Part shown: positions 8,691-17,285 of the stretch, in pieces
Numbering within the stretch: position 1 is the first letter of the stretch
Layout of the letters: each line of letters opens with the position of its first letter
NCBI RefSeq assembly: GCF_030586465.1
Contig: NZ_JAUQYP010000001.1
Location: forward strand, 310,001 to 374,000
Source of the DNA: Actinotalea lenta
GTDB lineage: Bacteria; Actinomycetota; Actinomycetes; Actinomycetales; Cellulomonadaceae
Direction: 5' to 3'
Length of the DNA stretch: 64,000 nucleotides
Notes under the pieces: generated by a model
The model's database searches: none
Seen by the model: the letters and a program-made list of their open reading frames with translations, nothing else
What the model was told of the DNA's origin: nothing
Made by a program: the position numbers and the translations under genes

Positions 8691-9365
8691 ATGCCCACCA
8701 TCGCGATCGTCGGAGCCGGACCCGGTCTGGGGGCCGCCGTCGCGCGCCGGTTCGGCGCTGAGGGCTTCTCGGTCGCGCTCCTCTCACGCGACCAGGCCAA
8801 GCTCGACGCCCTCGCCGCGGAGCTCGGTGCCGGCGGCGTGACGGCCAGGGGCTACGCCGCCGACGTCCGCGACCCCGCCACCCTCGAGGACGCGCTTGCG
8901 CGGGCCGCAGCCGAGCTGGGCCCGATCTCCGTGCTCCAGTACAGCCCGCTGCCCTCGCGCGCCTACCTCGAGCCGGTGCTCGACCTGACGCCCGACCTCG
9001 CGCTCGAGGCCCTCCGGTTCTCCGCGCTCGGCCTCATCCACGCCGCGCGCGCGGTGCTCCCGGCCATGCGCACGGCCGGCGAGGGGTCGATCGTGCTCAT
9101 CAACGGCGGCACCTCGGTCAAGGCGCGGCCGGGCTTCGCGGGCACCTCGGTCGCGTTCCCCGCGGAGAGCGCCTACGGGGAGATGCTGCACGACGCGCTC
9201 GCGGACGAGGGCGTCCGGGTCGTCCAGCTCGTGATCCCCGGGGCGATCCCCAAGCTCCGGCTCGAGCACGGCATCGACGACGTGGCCGAGCGCATCTGGG
9301 AGCTGCACCGCTCCGACGGCCCCTTCCGGTCGATGCTCATCCCGCTCGAGGAGGGCCGGGAGTAG
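8691..9365 (+). CDS. SDR-like Rossmann protein, catalytic Tyr-x3-Lys not conserved
   Basis: The product is 224 aa; GAAGGAG lies before ATG 8691. IAIVGAGPGLGAAVARRFG is an SDR-type dinucleotide-binding motif. Where classical SDRs have YxxxK, this protein has ESAYGEMLHDAL, with no Lys four residues after the Tyr, and the NNAG motif is replaced by QYSPLPSR. It therefore looks like an atypical or non-catalytic SDR. It appears to be a single-gene unit. Confidence 0.82.
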   Translation: MPTIAIVGAGPGLGAAVARRFGAEGFSVALLSRDQAKLDALAAELGAGGVTARGYAADVRDPATLEDALARAAAELGPISVLQYSPLPSRAYLEPVLDLTPDLALEALRFSALGLIHAARAVLPAMRTAGEGSIVLINGGTSVKARPGFAGTSVAFPAESAYGEMLHDALADEGVRVVQLVIPGAIPKLRLEHGIDDVAERIWELHRSDGPFRSMLIPLEEGRE

Positions 9366-9484
9366 CCAGACCCGCCACCCGGCGGAGGTGGAGTCGGGCC
9401 CGTCCACGACGATGTGACAGAACCCCCTTGACAGGGGTCGTGCAGCGGCGGACCGTGTGACCTACGTGGTTTGCGCAGTCTTCC

Positions 9485-9504
9485 GACCGGTACACGTGCC
9501 GGTC
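9485..9504. promoter_or_regulatory. 20-bp imperfect palindrome upstream of the neprosin cassette
   Basis: GACCGG and CCGGTC arms flank TACACGTG in the 240-bp gap 9366-9605; 16 of 20 positions pair. It lies about 100 bp before the first gene of the cassette. A TTGACA sequence occurs at 9429-9434 but no good -10 follows at 17 bp. This is an operator candidate only. Confidence 0.35.
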
Positions 9505-9605
9505 CACTCACCTCACACGCGCTAGGCCGGATGCCGGGCCAGCGACGTCTCCTGCGCAGGAAGGCGCAGGACCGGTGCCGCCCGCGTCACCGATGGAGGC
9601 CGGTC

Positions 9606-10856
9606 ATGGCTGAACCGCTGGGCATTCTTCCGCTCCGATCCTTTCGTGACACCGTCGACAAGGAGCAGTTCACCGCAGCGCGTCGCGACCCGCGCGCGCG
9701 CGTGGTGAGCAAGCAGTCGTTCGACGAGATGAAGTCCCACCTCCTCGAGCTGTACGGGGATCTCGACGCCGAGCACAGCTTCGAGGACCCCGCCGGCGCT
9801 GAGGTCGACTGCGTGCCGATCGAGTCCCAGCCGTCGCTGCGGGGTACCGACGGAACGATCGCCGTCGCGCCCGACCTGGGCCCCGTGCTGCGGGGCGAAC
9901 CCCCGCAGGTCCCCGCGCAGCAGGCGCCGCGTGCGCCCGTGAACTTCCACCGCCGGGACCGGCACGGCAACGAGGTGTACGTCCCGTCCGGGACGATCCC
10001 GATCCGCCGGGTCCGGCTGGCCGACATGGCTCGGTTCGCGACGCTGTCGGACTTCATGCGCAAGAGCGCCGGGCCTTCACCGGTACCACCGAGTGCGCCC
10101 GACCCGGACACCGGCAAGAACCATCGCTACGCCTACACCCACCAGACCGTGGACAACATCGGCGGTCACAGCTCGCTCGCGGTGTACGCCCCGACCATCA
10201 CCTCCGACCAGGTCTTCTCCCTGGCCCAGCACTGGTACTCCGGTGGCACCGGCAACGCCCACCAGACGCTCGAGGTGGGCTGGCAGGTGTATCCGGCCAA
10301 GTACGGTCATGCCAACCCCGTGCTGTTCCTCTACTGGACCGCGGACAACTATCAGTCCACCGGTGCGTACAACCTCGACTCCGCGGGGTTCGTGCAGACC
10401 AACAGCGCCTGGACGATCGGCGGTGCTCTGAGCCCCGTCAGCACCAAGGGCGGCCAGCAGTTCGAGATGGAGCACGCCGCCTACCTGTTCGGCGGGAACT
10501 GGTGGGTCTACGCGGGCGGGACGTCGTCCTCGGACGCGCTCGGCTACTACCCGACCTCGCTGTACTCCGGCGGCCAGATGGCCTCCAAAGCCACGGAGAT
10601 CACCTACGGCGGCGAGACCGTCACGTCCGCCGTCGGCTGGCCGGCGATGGGCAGTGGGGAGTTCGCTTCCGCGGGGTGGCAGCAGGCCGCCTACCAACGC
10701 AACCTCTACTACTACCCGACCGGAGGCGGGGCGCAGTGGGCGGGGCTCACCGCCGAGCAGCCCTCCCCCGCCTGCTACACGCTCCAGCTCGGTGCCGCCG
10801 CCGCACCGTGGGGCGTCTACTTCTTCTACGGCGGGTCCGGCGGAGGCAACTGCTGA
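9606..10856 (+). CDS. Neprosin-domain (DUF239-like) protein without signal peptide
   Basis: The product is 416 aa; GGAGG lies 6 bases before ATG 9606. Residues ~1-170 are a charged N-terminal region (MAEPLGILPLRSFRDTVDKEQF), rich in Pro near its end. Residues ~180-410 match the neprosin domain (PF03080): HRYAYTHQTVDNIGGHSSLAVY, HQTLEVGWQVYP, EMEHAAYLFGGNWWVY and MGSGEFASAGWQQAAYQRNLYYY. Plant neprosins are glutamic peptidases using two Glu; Glu223 (LEVGW) and Glu352 (SGEF) are the natural candidates. Plant enzymes and most relatives are secreted, yet no signal peptide is visible here. It is the first gene of a three-gene unit; the next start is 18 bases on. Confidence 0.85.
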   Translation: MAEPLGILPLRSFRDTVDKEQFTAARRDPRARVVSKQSFDEMKSHLLELYGDLDAEHSFEDPAGAEVDCVPIESQPSLRGTDGTIAVAPDLGPVLRGEPPQVPAQQAPRAPVNFHRRDRHGNEVYVPSGTIPIRRVRLADMARFATLSDFMRKSAGPSPVPPSAPDPDTGKNHRYAYTHQTVDNIGGHSSLAVYAPTITSDQVFSLAQHWYSGGTGNAHQTLEVGWQVYPAKYGHANPVLFLYWTADNYQSTGAYNLDSAGFVQTNSAWTIGGALSPVSTKGGQQFEMEHAAYLFGGNWWVYAGGTSSSDALGYYPTSLYSGGQMASKATEITYGGETVTSAVGWPAMGSGEFASAGWQQAAYQRNLYYYPTGGGAQWAGLTAEQPSPACYTLQLGAAAAPWGVYFFYGGSGGGNC

Positions 10857-10874
10857 GGCGAGGGAGGTCCCCCC

Positions 10875-13800
10875 ATGGCGACAACACCCGGCCAGCCCGT
10901 CCCGGCTCCGATGGCCGCCGCACCGGAACGCGCGTCGGCCTCGACGCACACCGCGGCGTTCGGCACGACGGACGCCACGACCGGCACGGGCTCGGTCCCG
11001 GATCGTGTCCGGTCGGCGATCGGGGCACGCGCCCGGATCCCGCTGACGGTGGACCCGTTGGGGCTCCGTCCCGAGCTGCGGGCGCAGTTCTTCGACACGC
11101 GTGCGAAGGCCGTGGCCAACCTGTTCACCGGGATGGCCCAGGTCCACGCCGACCTGGGCACACTGGTCGCCGACCTCGCGGTGCCGACCGCGCCCGCCAA
11201 CCTCATCGCGGTGCTGGTCCAGCCGGACGGCAGCCCGGTGGGACCGGTGCAGATCCAGTTCGACCCCGCGACCCTGCAGCACAAGGCGCCCGTGGTCAGC
11301 GTCGTCAACGAGCGCGACGGGGGCTTCCGGCTCCCGCTGCCCGCCGGCATGCGGCTGCCGACGACGGCGAGCCTCCACCTCGTGGTGCACGGCGGCTCGG
11401 GCGGCAGCGTCACCGTCGATGTCCCGGCCGCCGAGATCGCCGCCAACGGCGTCGCGGGGACCATCCGGCTCGGCCAGTTCGTCACCCCGCTGCCGGTGAG
11501 CATCCTCGCCTCGCTCCAGCAGCTGGTCGCCCCGGCGCCCACGTCCGAGCCGCCGCCGAAGCCGACCACCACGCCCGCGCTTCCGGTCGTGTCGATCGGC
11601 GACGGGGACTCCTGCCTGCTGAGCTACGGCGCGAACGCCTCGGTGGACCGGTTCCGCTACGGCGTCTTCTTCCGGCTGGTCGAACCACGCGCCTCGATCG
11701 TCAGCCAGGCCCGTCCCGTGCCGACCGCCGGGGGGTTCACCTTCCTGCCGTTCTACGCGACCGAGCTCGTCCGGGCGGACCAGCCTGCCGTGGCACCGGC
11801 ACAGCCGGAGGCTCCTGCCCGACCCGGCGCCCTCCCGCAGGTGCCACCCGCCGACCCGGACCCGGGGAGCGTCACGTACGTCGACCGCGTGCCGGTCGAG
11901 CAGCCGATCAGCGTCGACGGGTTCCGCGACCAGGTGATGGGGCTCACGGAGGACGGCACGTACACGGCCGACGAGCTCCGTCCGATGGCGGGCACCCTCG
12001 GCATCGGGTACGTGCTTCACCTGTCCCAGCAGTGGACCCTCCAGGGGCTCGCGCTGGGCGACCTGGTCTACTCCCTGCCGCTCGCCCCCGGTGAGCAGCA
12101 GCAGGTCGCCGTCTTCGAGCGCACCGACACCGCTCGGGTGACCGAGTCGGAGTTCTTCACGCAGGAGGAGGCCCAGCACCAGCGCGCCCTGTCCGACACC
12201 TCGACGCACGCCACGTTCGAGTCGGCCTTCGAGGAGGCTATCCACGGCTCGAGCCACTTCGACACGCACTCCAGCTCCAAGAGCTGGGGCGCCAGCATCA
12301 TCATCGTGAGCGGTGGCGGTGGTAGCTCCTCGGCGAGCGGTTCGTCCTCGCAGACGCTCGAAGGGCACCGGCAGACCACCCAGGAGGCCGCTCAGCAGAC
12401 GCACTCCGCCGCGGAGAACCAGGCCTCGGCACGTCGCCGGGCCGCGCGCACCGGGATGCGGGTCGCGACGGCGACCGAGTCCCAGGAGCTGACCACGCGG
12501 GTCATCACCAACCACAACCACACCCGCGCGCTGACGATGCAGTACTGGGAGGTGCAGCGGCTCTACGACGTCACGACCGGCATCGACGGCCTGACCCTGG
12601 CAGTCCTGGTCCCGCTCCAGGTGGTGCGCTTCATGCCGCCGGGACAGCCTGTGCACCTGACCTCGCCGTCGCAGGTGGACAGCCGGGCCAAGATCCTGCA
12701 GCGCTACGAGGCGATCCTCAAGCACGCGGACGTGCTCGGGCAGGCCCTGCCACGCCGCTACCAGCACGGCCTGCAGATGCTCACCGGCTTCGCAGCGGAC
12801 CCGCTCGCCGCGGTGAGCAGCGCCGGAGCCGCCGCCCAGGACATCATCCAGGTCACGGTCACCGGCTCCTTCCTGGACACCGAGGACGTGTGGCTGCGGG
12901 TGGTCACCGACCGCGGCACCCGCATCGGGCCGGTCAAGCTGACCAACCCGGCGCCCCCTCCACCGGCGGAGACCTTCGAGAGCAAGGACCAGCTCGTCGA
13001 CTGGCTCATGAACGAGCGCCGCAACAGCGCCGTGGCGCTCAGCGGCGCGGTCGCCCTGCCGCCGTCGATGAACCGGTCCAACGTCGTCGGCTTCGAGCTC
13101 TCGCGCGCCTTCGCGAGCCTGTCCTACCCGCTGCTCACCCAGGAGGTCGCGACGCTCAAGTCGCTCGAGGGGCTGTTCGGCGGCACCAGCTGGATCGACC
13201 AGGCGCTCGAGTCCAAGCTGTCCGCGGCGTCGGCGCGACGGCAGACGGTTGTCCTCACCCCTGCGGACCTGGAGCGCGCGGTCGGCGGACCGCACCTCAC
13301 CTGGTTCTCCGCCGCGGTCGAGGAGCTCGCGGACGGCAGCCCCACCGGCGCGGCCAACGAGGAGTACGCCAACCAGCCGCTGTCCGGGGTCGAGCTCCCG
13401 CAGCAGACCTACCCGGTCCCGGCACGCCAGCTCGCGCCCGTGCTGCGCTACGACGAGGTGCTCGAGATCGAGAAGATGGCCGGCCACGTCGCGCGCAACA
13501 CGCTGACGTACTCGCACGCGGTGTGGGCCTCGATGGACGACCTCGAGCGCGCCGTGCTGCTGGAGGCGTACACCATCGGGGTGCCACCGGACGGCGTCGA
13601 GGACGCCACCCAGATGGTGCCGCTGCTGAACTGCGTGCAGAACCGCGTGCTCGGGTTCTTCGGGAACTCGATGATCCTGCCGTTCATCATCCCGCAGTCG
13701 CTGTCCGGGCGGATGGTCGGCGGCCAGGCGGTCGACCCGATCGCGCTGCACGACGCCCTCCTCGCCTACCAGAAGGCGACGTTCAGCCCGCCGCACTCGA

Positions 13801-14534
13801 CGATCGCGCTGCCGACCCGCGGCGTGCTCGCCGAGGCCGTGCTGGGCACCTGCCCGTCCGCGGAGAAGATCGACCTGCGCCGGTTCTGGAACTGGCAGGA
13901 CTCCCCCGCGGACACGGCACCGACGATCTCGCCCGTCACGCTGCCGACCGGTGCGGAGAACCAGGCGGGCGGCCTCACCGCGCCGTCGAACCTGACCAAC
14001 CTGCCATCGTTGATCAACAACGTGCTGACCGCGCCGACACCGGACACGTCGCTGCTGTCCGCCCTGAGCCAGGCGGCGGCCGGCCAGAAGGACTTCGCCA
14101 GCTCGCTCACCGGCGCCTCGGAGCTGGCCGGGCTCGTCACGAACGCCCAGAACACCGCCAACCTGGCCCGCGCCGACGCGCTGAAGACCACCAAGGAGCT
14201 CAACGCGCAGGCGATGGCGACCGTCGGCAACATCCTCGGCGGCATCTACGGCGGCAACCCCACTGCCGGGTCGAGCGCCGCCGCCGCAGTCTCCGGCAAG
14301 GGTGACGGCGGACCGGCCCCGAGCCCGAGCACCTCGAAGGGCACCGCCAAGCCGCCGGACGCCAGCGGCGGTGGCAAGGTCACCGCCACGGGCAGCCCGG
14401 GCAGCAACGGCGGCACGCCGAGCCCGAGCGGAGGGACACCGAGCCCGAGCGGAGGCACGCCGTCCGGTGGGCCGCCAGGACCGCCGACGGGCAACCCGAG
14501 CCCGAGCCCGACCCAGCCGAGCAGGGAGGGATGA
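10875..14534 (+). CDS. Large protein of unknown function in the neprosin cassette
   Basis: The product is 1219 aa; GGGAGG precedes ATG 10875. No signal peptide or membrane helix is evident. Residues ~60-200 look beta-rich. Residues ~330-620 contain LPLAPGEQQQVAVFER (near 400), a polar coiled region with Ser/Gly-rich insert (~475-500), then TTRVITNHNHTRALTMQYWEVQRLYDV (~540-570), a pattern I associate with large uncharacterised bacterial proteins that carry an 'LAPGE...NHNH.ALT..YWEV' block. A helical region follows with a MNERRNSAV segment and TGVPP-like motifs. The last ~130 residues are Pro/Gly/Ser low complexity with three GGTPSPS-like repeats. The stop lies 3 bases before the next ATG, implying coupled translation. 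Confidence 0.85.
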   Translation: MATTPGQPVPAPMAAAPERASASTHTAAFGTTDATTGTGSVPDRVRSAIGARARIPLTVDPLGLRPELRAQFFDTRAKAVANLFTGMAQVHADLGTLVADLAVPTAPANLIAVLVQPDGSPVGPVQIQFDPATLQHKAPVVSVVNERDGGFRLPLPAGMRLPTTASLHLVVHGGSGGSVTVDVPAAEIAANGVAGTIRLGQFVTPLPVSILASLQQLVAPAPTSEPPPKPTTTPALPVVSIGDGDSCLLSYGANASVDRFRYGVFFRLVEPRASIVSQARPVPTAGGFTFLPFYATELVRADQPAVAPAQPEAPARPGALPQVPPADPDPGSVTYVDRVPVEQPISVDGFRDQVMGLTEDGTYTADELRPMAGTLGIGYVLHLSQQWTLQGLALGDLVYSLPLAPGEQQQVAVFERTDTARVTESEFFTQEEAQHQRALSDTSTHATFESAFEEAIHGSSHFDTHSSSKSWGASIIIVSGGGGSSSASGSSSQTLEGHRQTTQEAAQQTHSAAENQASARRRAARTGMRVATATESQELTTRVITNHNHTRALTMQYWEVQRLYDVTTGIDGLTLAVLVPLQVVRFMPPGQPVHLTSPSQVDSRAKILQRYEAILKHADVLGQALPRRYQHGLQMLTGFAADPLAAVSSAGAAAQDIIQVTVTGSFLDTEDVWLRVVTDRGTRIGPVKLTNPAPPPPAETFESKDQLVDWLMNERRNSAVALSGAVALPPSMNRSNVVGFELSRAFASLSYPLLTQEVATLKSLEGLFGGTSWIDQALESKLSAASARRQTVVLTPADLERAVGGPHLTWFSAAVEELADGSPTGAANEEYANQPLSGVELPQQTYPVPARQLAPVLRYDEVLEIEKMAGHVARNTLTYSHAVWASMDDLERAVLLEAYTIGVPPDGVEDATQMVPLLNCVQNRVLGFFGNSMILPFIIPQSLSGRMVGGQAVDPIALHDALLAYQKATFSPPHSTIALPTRGVLAEAVLGTCPSAEKIDLRRFWNWQDSPADTAPTISPVTLPTGAENQAGGLTAPSNLTNLPSLINNVLTAPTPDTSLLSALSQAAAGQKDFASSLTGASELAGLVTNAQNTANLARADALKTTKELNAQAMATVGNILGGIYGGNPTAGSSAAAAVSGKGDGGPAPSPSTSKGTAKPPDASGGGKVTATGSPGSNGGTPSPSGGTPSPSGGTPSGGPPGPPTGNPSPSPTQPSREG

Positions 14535-14537
14535 GCG

Positions 14538-16124
14538 ATGCCGTCGAACCCCAGGACCGGCGCCGCCGCACCCATCGTCGAGCTGCCCGGTGACCGGGCC
14601 GCCGAGCCGACGGGAGCCGCACTGGCCAACCCGCCCGCGAACGCGGCGCCCCCGACCGGGCCCACGCCGGCCGCCGAGCCCGCTCCGGCACCGACGGGCG
14701 GTCCGTCCGGACCGTTGCCGGACACCCCCGGCGGCTCCGGGACCGGACCGGGCGGCACCGGTGGCGGCACCGGTGGCGGCACCGGTGGCGGCACCGGCAC
14801 CGGACCGGGCGGAGGGCCGGCGGGCACCGGTGGCGGCACCGGCACCGGACCGGGCGGAGGGCCGGGCGGCACCGGTGGCGGCACCGGCGGCACCGGCGGG
14901 CCCCCGGACGCCGGGGGCGCCGGCGCGGGCCCCGGCGACACCACCGGCGGCGTCCCGGTGACCGGCGGCGGCCTCGACGAGACCCAGGTCGGCGAGCAGC
15001 TCGCGAGCAGCCTGCTGGACCTGGTGACCAATGCCACGTCAGGCGACGCGGTGGAGGCGCAGCGCATCATCCTGCGCCGGATCGCGCTGCAGGGCGACAT
15101 CGTGCCCTCCCGGGTCCCGGCCCCGCTGAACATCACCCAGATCGGCGGGTACCTCAACCTCCTGGAGAGCCTGGGTCAGACCGACATGGAGCTGCAGACC
15201 CTCGCCGGGATCCTCGGGGTCGCCGGGACCGTACGGCCCCAGGGCCTGCTCGGGGGAGCACCCGCGCTCACGCTGGTGCCGGTCGCCAACGACCGTCCAC
15301 CCGGTCCTGCCCAGCCGTCCCTGCCGGTGGTGGTGGCGTTCCGCAGCGACCTGGCACCCGCGGTGCGCGCGGCGTTGTCCGGCCTGCACGACGTCGGCGC
15401 GGTCCTGCCGATGCTGGGCAACCCGACGGGCCTGCCGGTCGCGGGCCTGGCCGCCGCCGTGCCGGACCCGCTGCCGTACCTCGGGCGGGTGCTCACCGTG
15501 GCCTCCGCGTACGCGACGCAGAACGCTGCGACCGATCCGCTGCTGCTGGCGCGGCCGTCCGGGAGCACGGACCCGTTCGAGCTGACGGCCCGCGCCGCGG
15601 CACCGACCGCCCCGGCCGACCTGGACGTCCTGGTGTGCACCTCGTCGTCGTGCGTCCCGCTCGCGCAGACCGGGGTGCGCGCCGTGCCGGTGGGGCCCGC
15701 GCTGGCGTCGGCAGGTTTCTACCCCGCCGACCCACCACCGCAGCCGGCGAGCAGTGCCGACACCGCCTGGGCCCGCTACACCAACACCACGGGCCTGGTC
15801 GCCGGGACGCGACTCGGCGACGAGCTGGCGCTGCTGTACACGTGGGACACGATCGCCGGGAGCGTCTACAGCGACCACTTGGACTGGGTGTGGACGGGCA
15901 CGACCTTCGACGTCGCCGGCTCCCCGACGACCGGCACCGCAGGGACCGGCACCGCGGGGACCGCCGGCACGGGGGGAGCCGGTGGGCCCGCACCCGCACC
16001 CGGTCCGGGGCCCGCACCCGCGCCCGGTCCGGGCCCAGCACCAGCACCCGCACCCGGTCCGGGGCCCGCTCCCGCGCCCGGTCCGGGCCCAGCGCCAGCA
16101 CCACCGGCCGGCCCCAGCCGGTAG
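14538..16124 (+). CDS. Gly- and Pro-repeat protein of unknown function in the neprosin cassette
   Basis: The product is 528 aa. Residues ~1-145 are disordered Pro/Ala then GGTGGGT repeats. Residues ~146-225 are helical (LASSLLDLVTNATSGDAVEAQRII, ITQIGGYLNLLESLGQTDME). Residues ~230-455 are globular, with a CTSSSC pair of cysteines and a Trp-rich end (DHLDWVWTGTTFDV). The tail is PAPAPGPGP repeats. No signal peptide, no membrane helix, no recognised domain. Low-complexity ends shared with the preceding gene suggest one assembly or shared localisation, which is inference. Confidence 0.8.
   Translation: MPSNPRTGAAAPIVELPGDRAAEPTGAALANPPANAAPPTGPTPAAEPAPAPTGGPSGPLPDTPGGSGTGPGGTGGGTGGGTGGGTGTGPGGGPAGTGGGTGTGPGGGPGGTGGGTGGTGGPPDAGGAGAGPGDTTGGVPVTGGGLDETQVGEQLASSLLDLVTNATSGDAVEAQRIILRRIALQGDIVPSRVPAPLNITQIGGYLNLLESLGQTDMELQTLAGILGVAGTVRPQGLLGGAPALTLVPVANDRPPGPAQPSLPVVVAFRSDLAPAVRAALSGLHDVGAVLPMLGNPTGLPVAGLAAAVPDPLPYLGRVLTVASAYATQNAATDPLLLARPSGSTDPFELTARAAAPTAPADLDVLVCTSSSCVPLAQTGVRAVPVGPALASAGFYPADPPPQPASSADTAWARYTNTTGLVAGTRLGDELALLYTWDTIAGSVYSDHLDWVWTGTTFDVAGSPTTGTAGTGTAGTAGTGGAGGPAPAPGPGPAPAPGPGPAPAPAPGPGPAPAPGPGPAPAPPAGPSR
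14751..14900 (+). repeat. In-frame GGTGGCGGCACC-type tandem repeats
   Basis: 12-bp units encoding GGTG are repeated with 6-bp variants inside the 528-aa gene. All are multiples of three and keep the frame, so length can vary by slippage without breaking the protein. Confidence 0.85.
15988..16112 (+). repeat. In-frame 54-bp Pro/Ala/Gly-coding repeats
   Basis: A 54-bp unit (18 codons, PGPGPAPAPGPGPAPAPA type) occurs twice, with a partial copy before it, at the 3' end of the 528-aa gene. The two copies differ at only a few third-codon positions. Confidence 0.8.
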
Positions 16125-16151
16125 CCCGCCCTGGCCGGACGGGCTCCTCGC

Positions 16152-16547
16152 TCACGCCTCGGCGAGCTCGGCCAGGGCACGGCCGATGCGTGCGCCGGCC
16201 TCGTCGGCGTAGTCGGTCAGGCCGTCGACGTCGGTCACCGTCGAGATCAGGGCCGGGTCGAACACGTGCACCTGGCAGCTGTCCGGGCCGGTCGCCCGCA
16301 CCACCACGCTGCACGGCAGCAGCACACCGATGCGCGGGTCCGCGGTCACGGCGCCCTCGGCGAGCGCCGGGTTGCACGCCCCGAGGATCACGTAGGGCCC
16401 GATCTCGACCTGGCGCTTGGCGCGCAGCGTCGCCTCCATGTCGATCTCGGTGAGGATGCCGAACCCCTGGGACGCCAGTGCCTCCCGGGTGCGGGTCACC
16501 GCGTCCTCGAAGGGAAGGGCTACGTCCACGGTGCGCTCGAACTGCAT
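16152..16547 (-). CDS. DUF302 family protein
   Basis: The product is 131 aa; GAGGAG lies 7 bases before ATG 16547. It fits PF03625 over its full length: FEDAVTRTREALASQGFGILTEIDMEATLRAK, VILGACNPALAEGAV, GVLLPCSVVVR and a final helical segment. DUF302 proteins are small swapped-dimer folds often linked to redox or metal stress; the biochemical role is unknown. It is convergent with the cassette and divergent from the HAD gene. Confidence 0.9.
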   Translation of the reverse strand: MQFERTVDVALPFEDAVTRTREALASQGFGILTEIDMEATLRAKRQVEIGPYVILGACNPALAEGAVTADPRIGVLLPCSVVVRATGPDSCQVHVFDPALISTVTDVDGLTDYADEAGARIGRALAELAEA

Positions 16548-16685
16548 CTCGGGCTCCTCGCTGGTCGACAGGGACCCGGCACGGCACGACTCGCCGGCCG
16601 GCTCCTTCGTGTCTACCACCGCCGCGCGGACCCTGCCGCGGGTTTCACGCGACCTCCGCGATCGGGGCCGCGCTACCGTCGACGG

Positions 16686-17225
16686 ATGGTCGGCCCCCCC
16701 TGGTGGTTCCTGGACGTCGACGGGGTGCTCAACGCCTTCCCCCCGCCTCCGTCCGGCGCGACCACGTGGTCCTACCGGTCGCTCCGGGTCGGGGCGCAGG
16801 GTGGGGTGTTCACCGTGACCGTCGCGGACGAGCTGCTCGCCGCGCTGCGCGACGTGCACACCACCGGCCAGGCGGAGGTGGTCTGGTGCACCACCTGGGG
16901 CTCGGACGCCCGGGACAGCCTCGCCCCGCTGCTCGACCTGCCCGACTGGCCCGTCGCGCCACGCCCGGACGACATCCGCTGCGCGCCGCTGCCGGGCTGG
17001 TCGGCCGCGCCGTGGTGGAAGCTCGAGGCCGTCTCGCGCTGGCTCGACCGGGAGCCCCGCCCCTATGTGTTCACCGATGACGACCTGGTCCCCGAGGTCG
17101 TCGAGGAGCTACGAGCCCGCCATCCCGGCCTGCCGGCGTGCCTGCTCCGGCCGAGCACCACCCCGGGGCTCGGGCCGACCGAGCTGCGTACCGTGCACGA
17201 GTTCCTCACCCGGCCGGCCGGCTGA
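16686..17225 (+). CDS. HAD-superfamily-like protein
   Basis: The product is 179 aa. It begins WWFLDVDGVLNAF, matching HAD motif I (DxDGxLN), then VVWCTTWGSDA as motif II (Thr) and YVFTDDDLVPE near the expected motif IV acidic pair. The cap is minimal. This subgroup in actinobacteria is annotated only as a HAD-like secreted or phosphatase-like protein; the substrate is unknown. Start ATG 16686 directly precedes the domain; the ribosome site is weak. Confidence 0.8.
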   Translation: MVGPPWWFLDVDGVLNAFPPPPSGATTWSYRSLRVGAQGGVFTVTVADELLAALRDVHTTGQAEVVWCTTWGSDARDSLAPLLDLPDWPVAPRPDDIRCAPLPGWSAAPWWKLEAVSRWLDREPRPYVFTDDDLVPEVVEELRARHPGLPACLLRPSTTPGLGPTELRTVHEFLTRPAG

Positions 17226-17285
17226 CGCTCCCGCGAGGGCGCAGGCCGGTGTGCTTGACTGTCCGGAGGGACGACGGGGGGCGAC

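Noticed and set aside
9429-9434. TTGACA as the -35 of the cassette promoter
   Set aside because: No acceptable -10 at 16-18 bp; the exact TTGACA is probably chance.
10077-13796. A 1239-codon open frame on the minus strand across the neprosin cassette
   Set aside because: It is an antisense shadow: Arg/His/Gly/Val-rich, no motifs, and it covers two plus-strand genes with clear domains and ribosome sites.
14751-14900. Short tandem repeats that could be taken for a CRISPR array
   Set aside because: Units are 6-12 bp, contiguous without spacers, and in frame within a coding gene.
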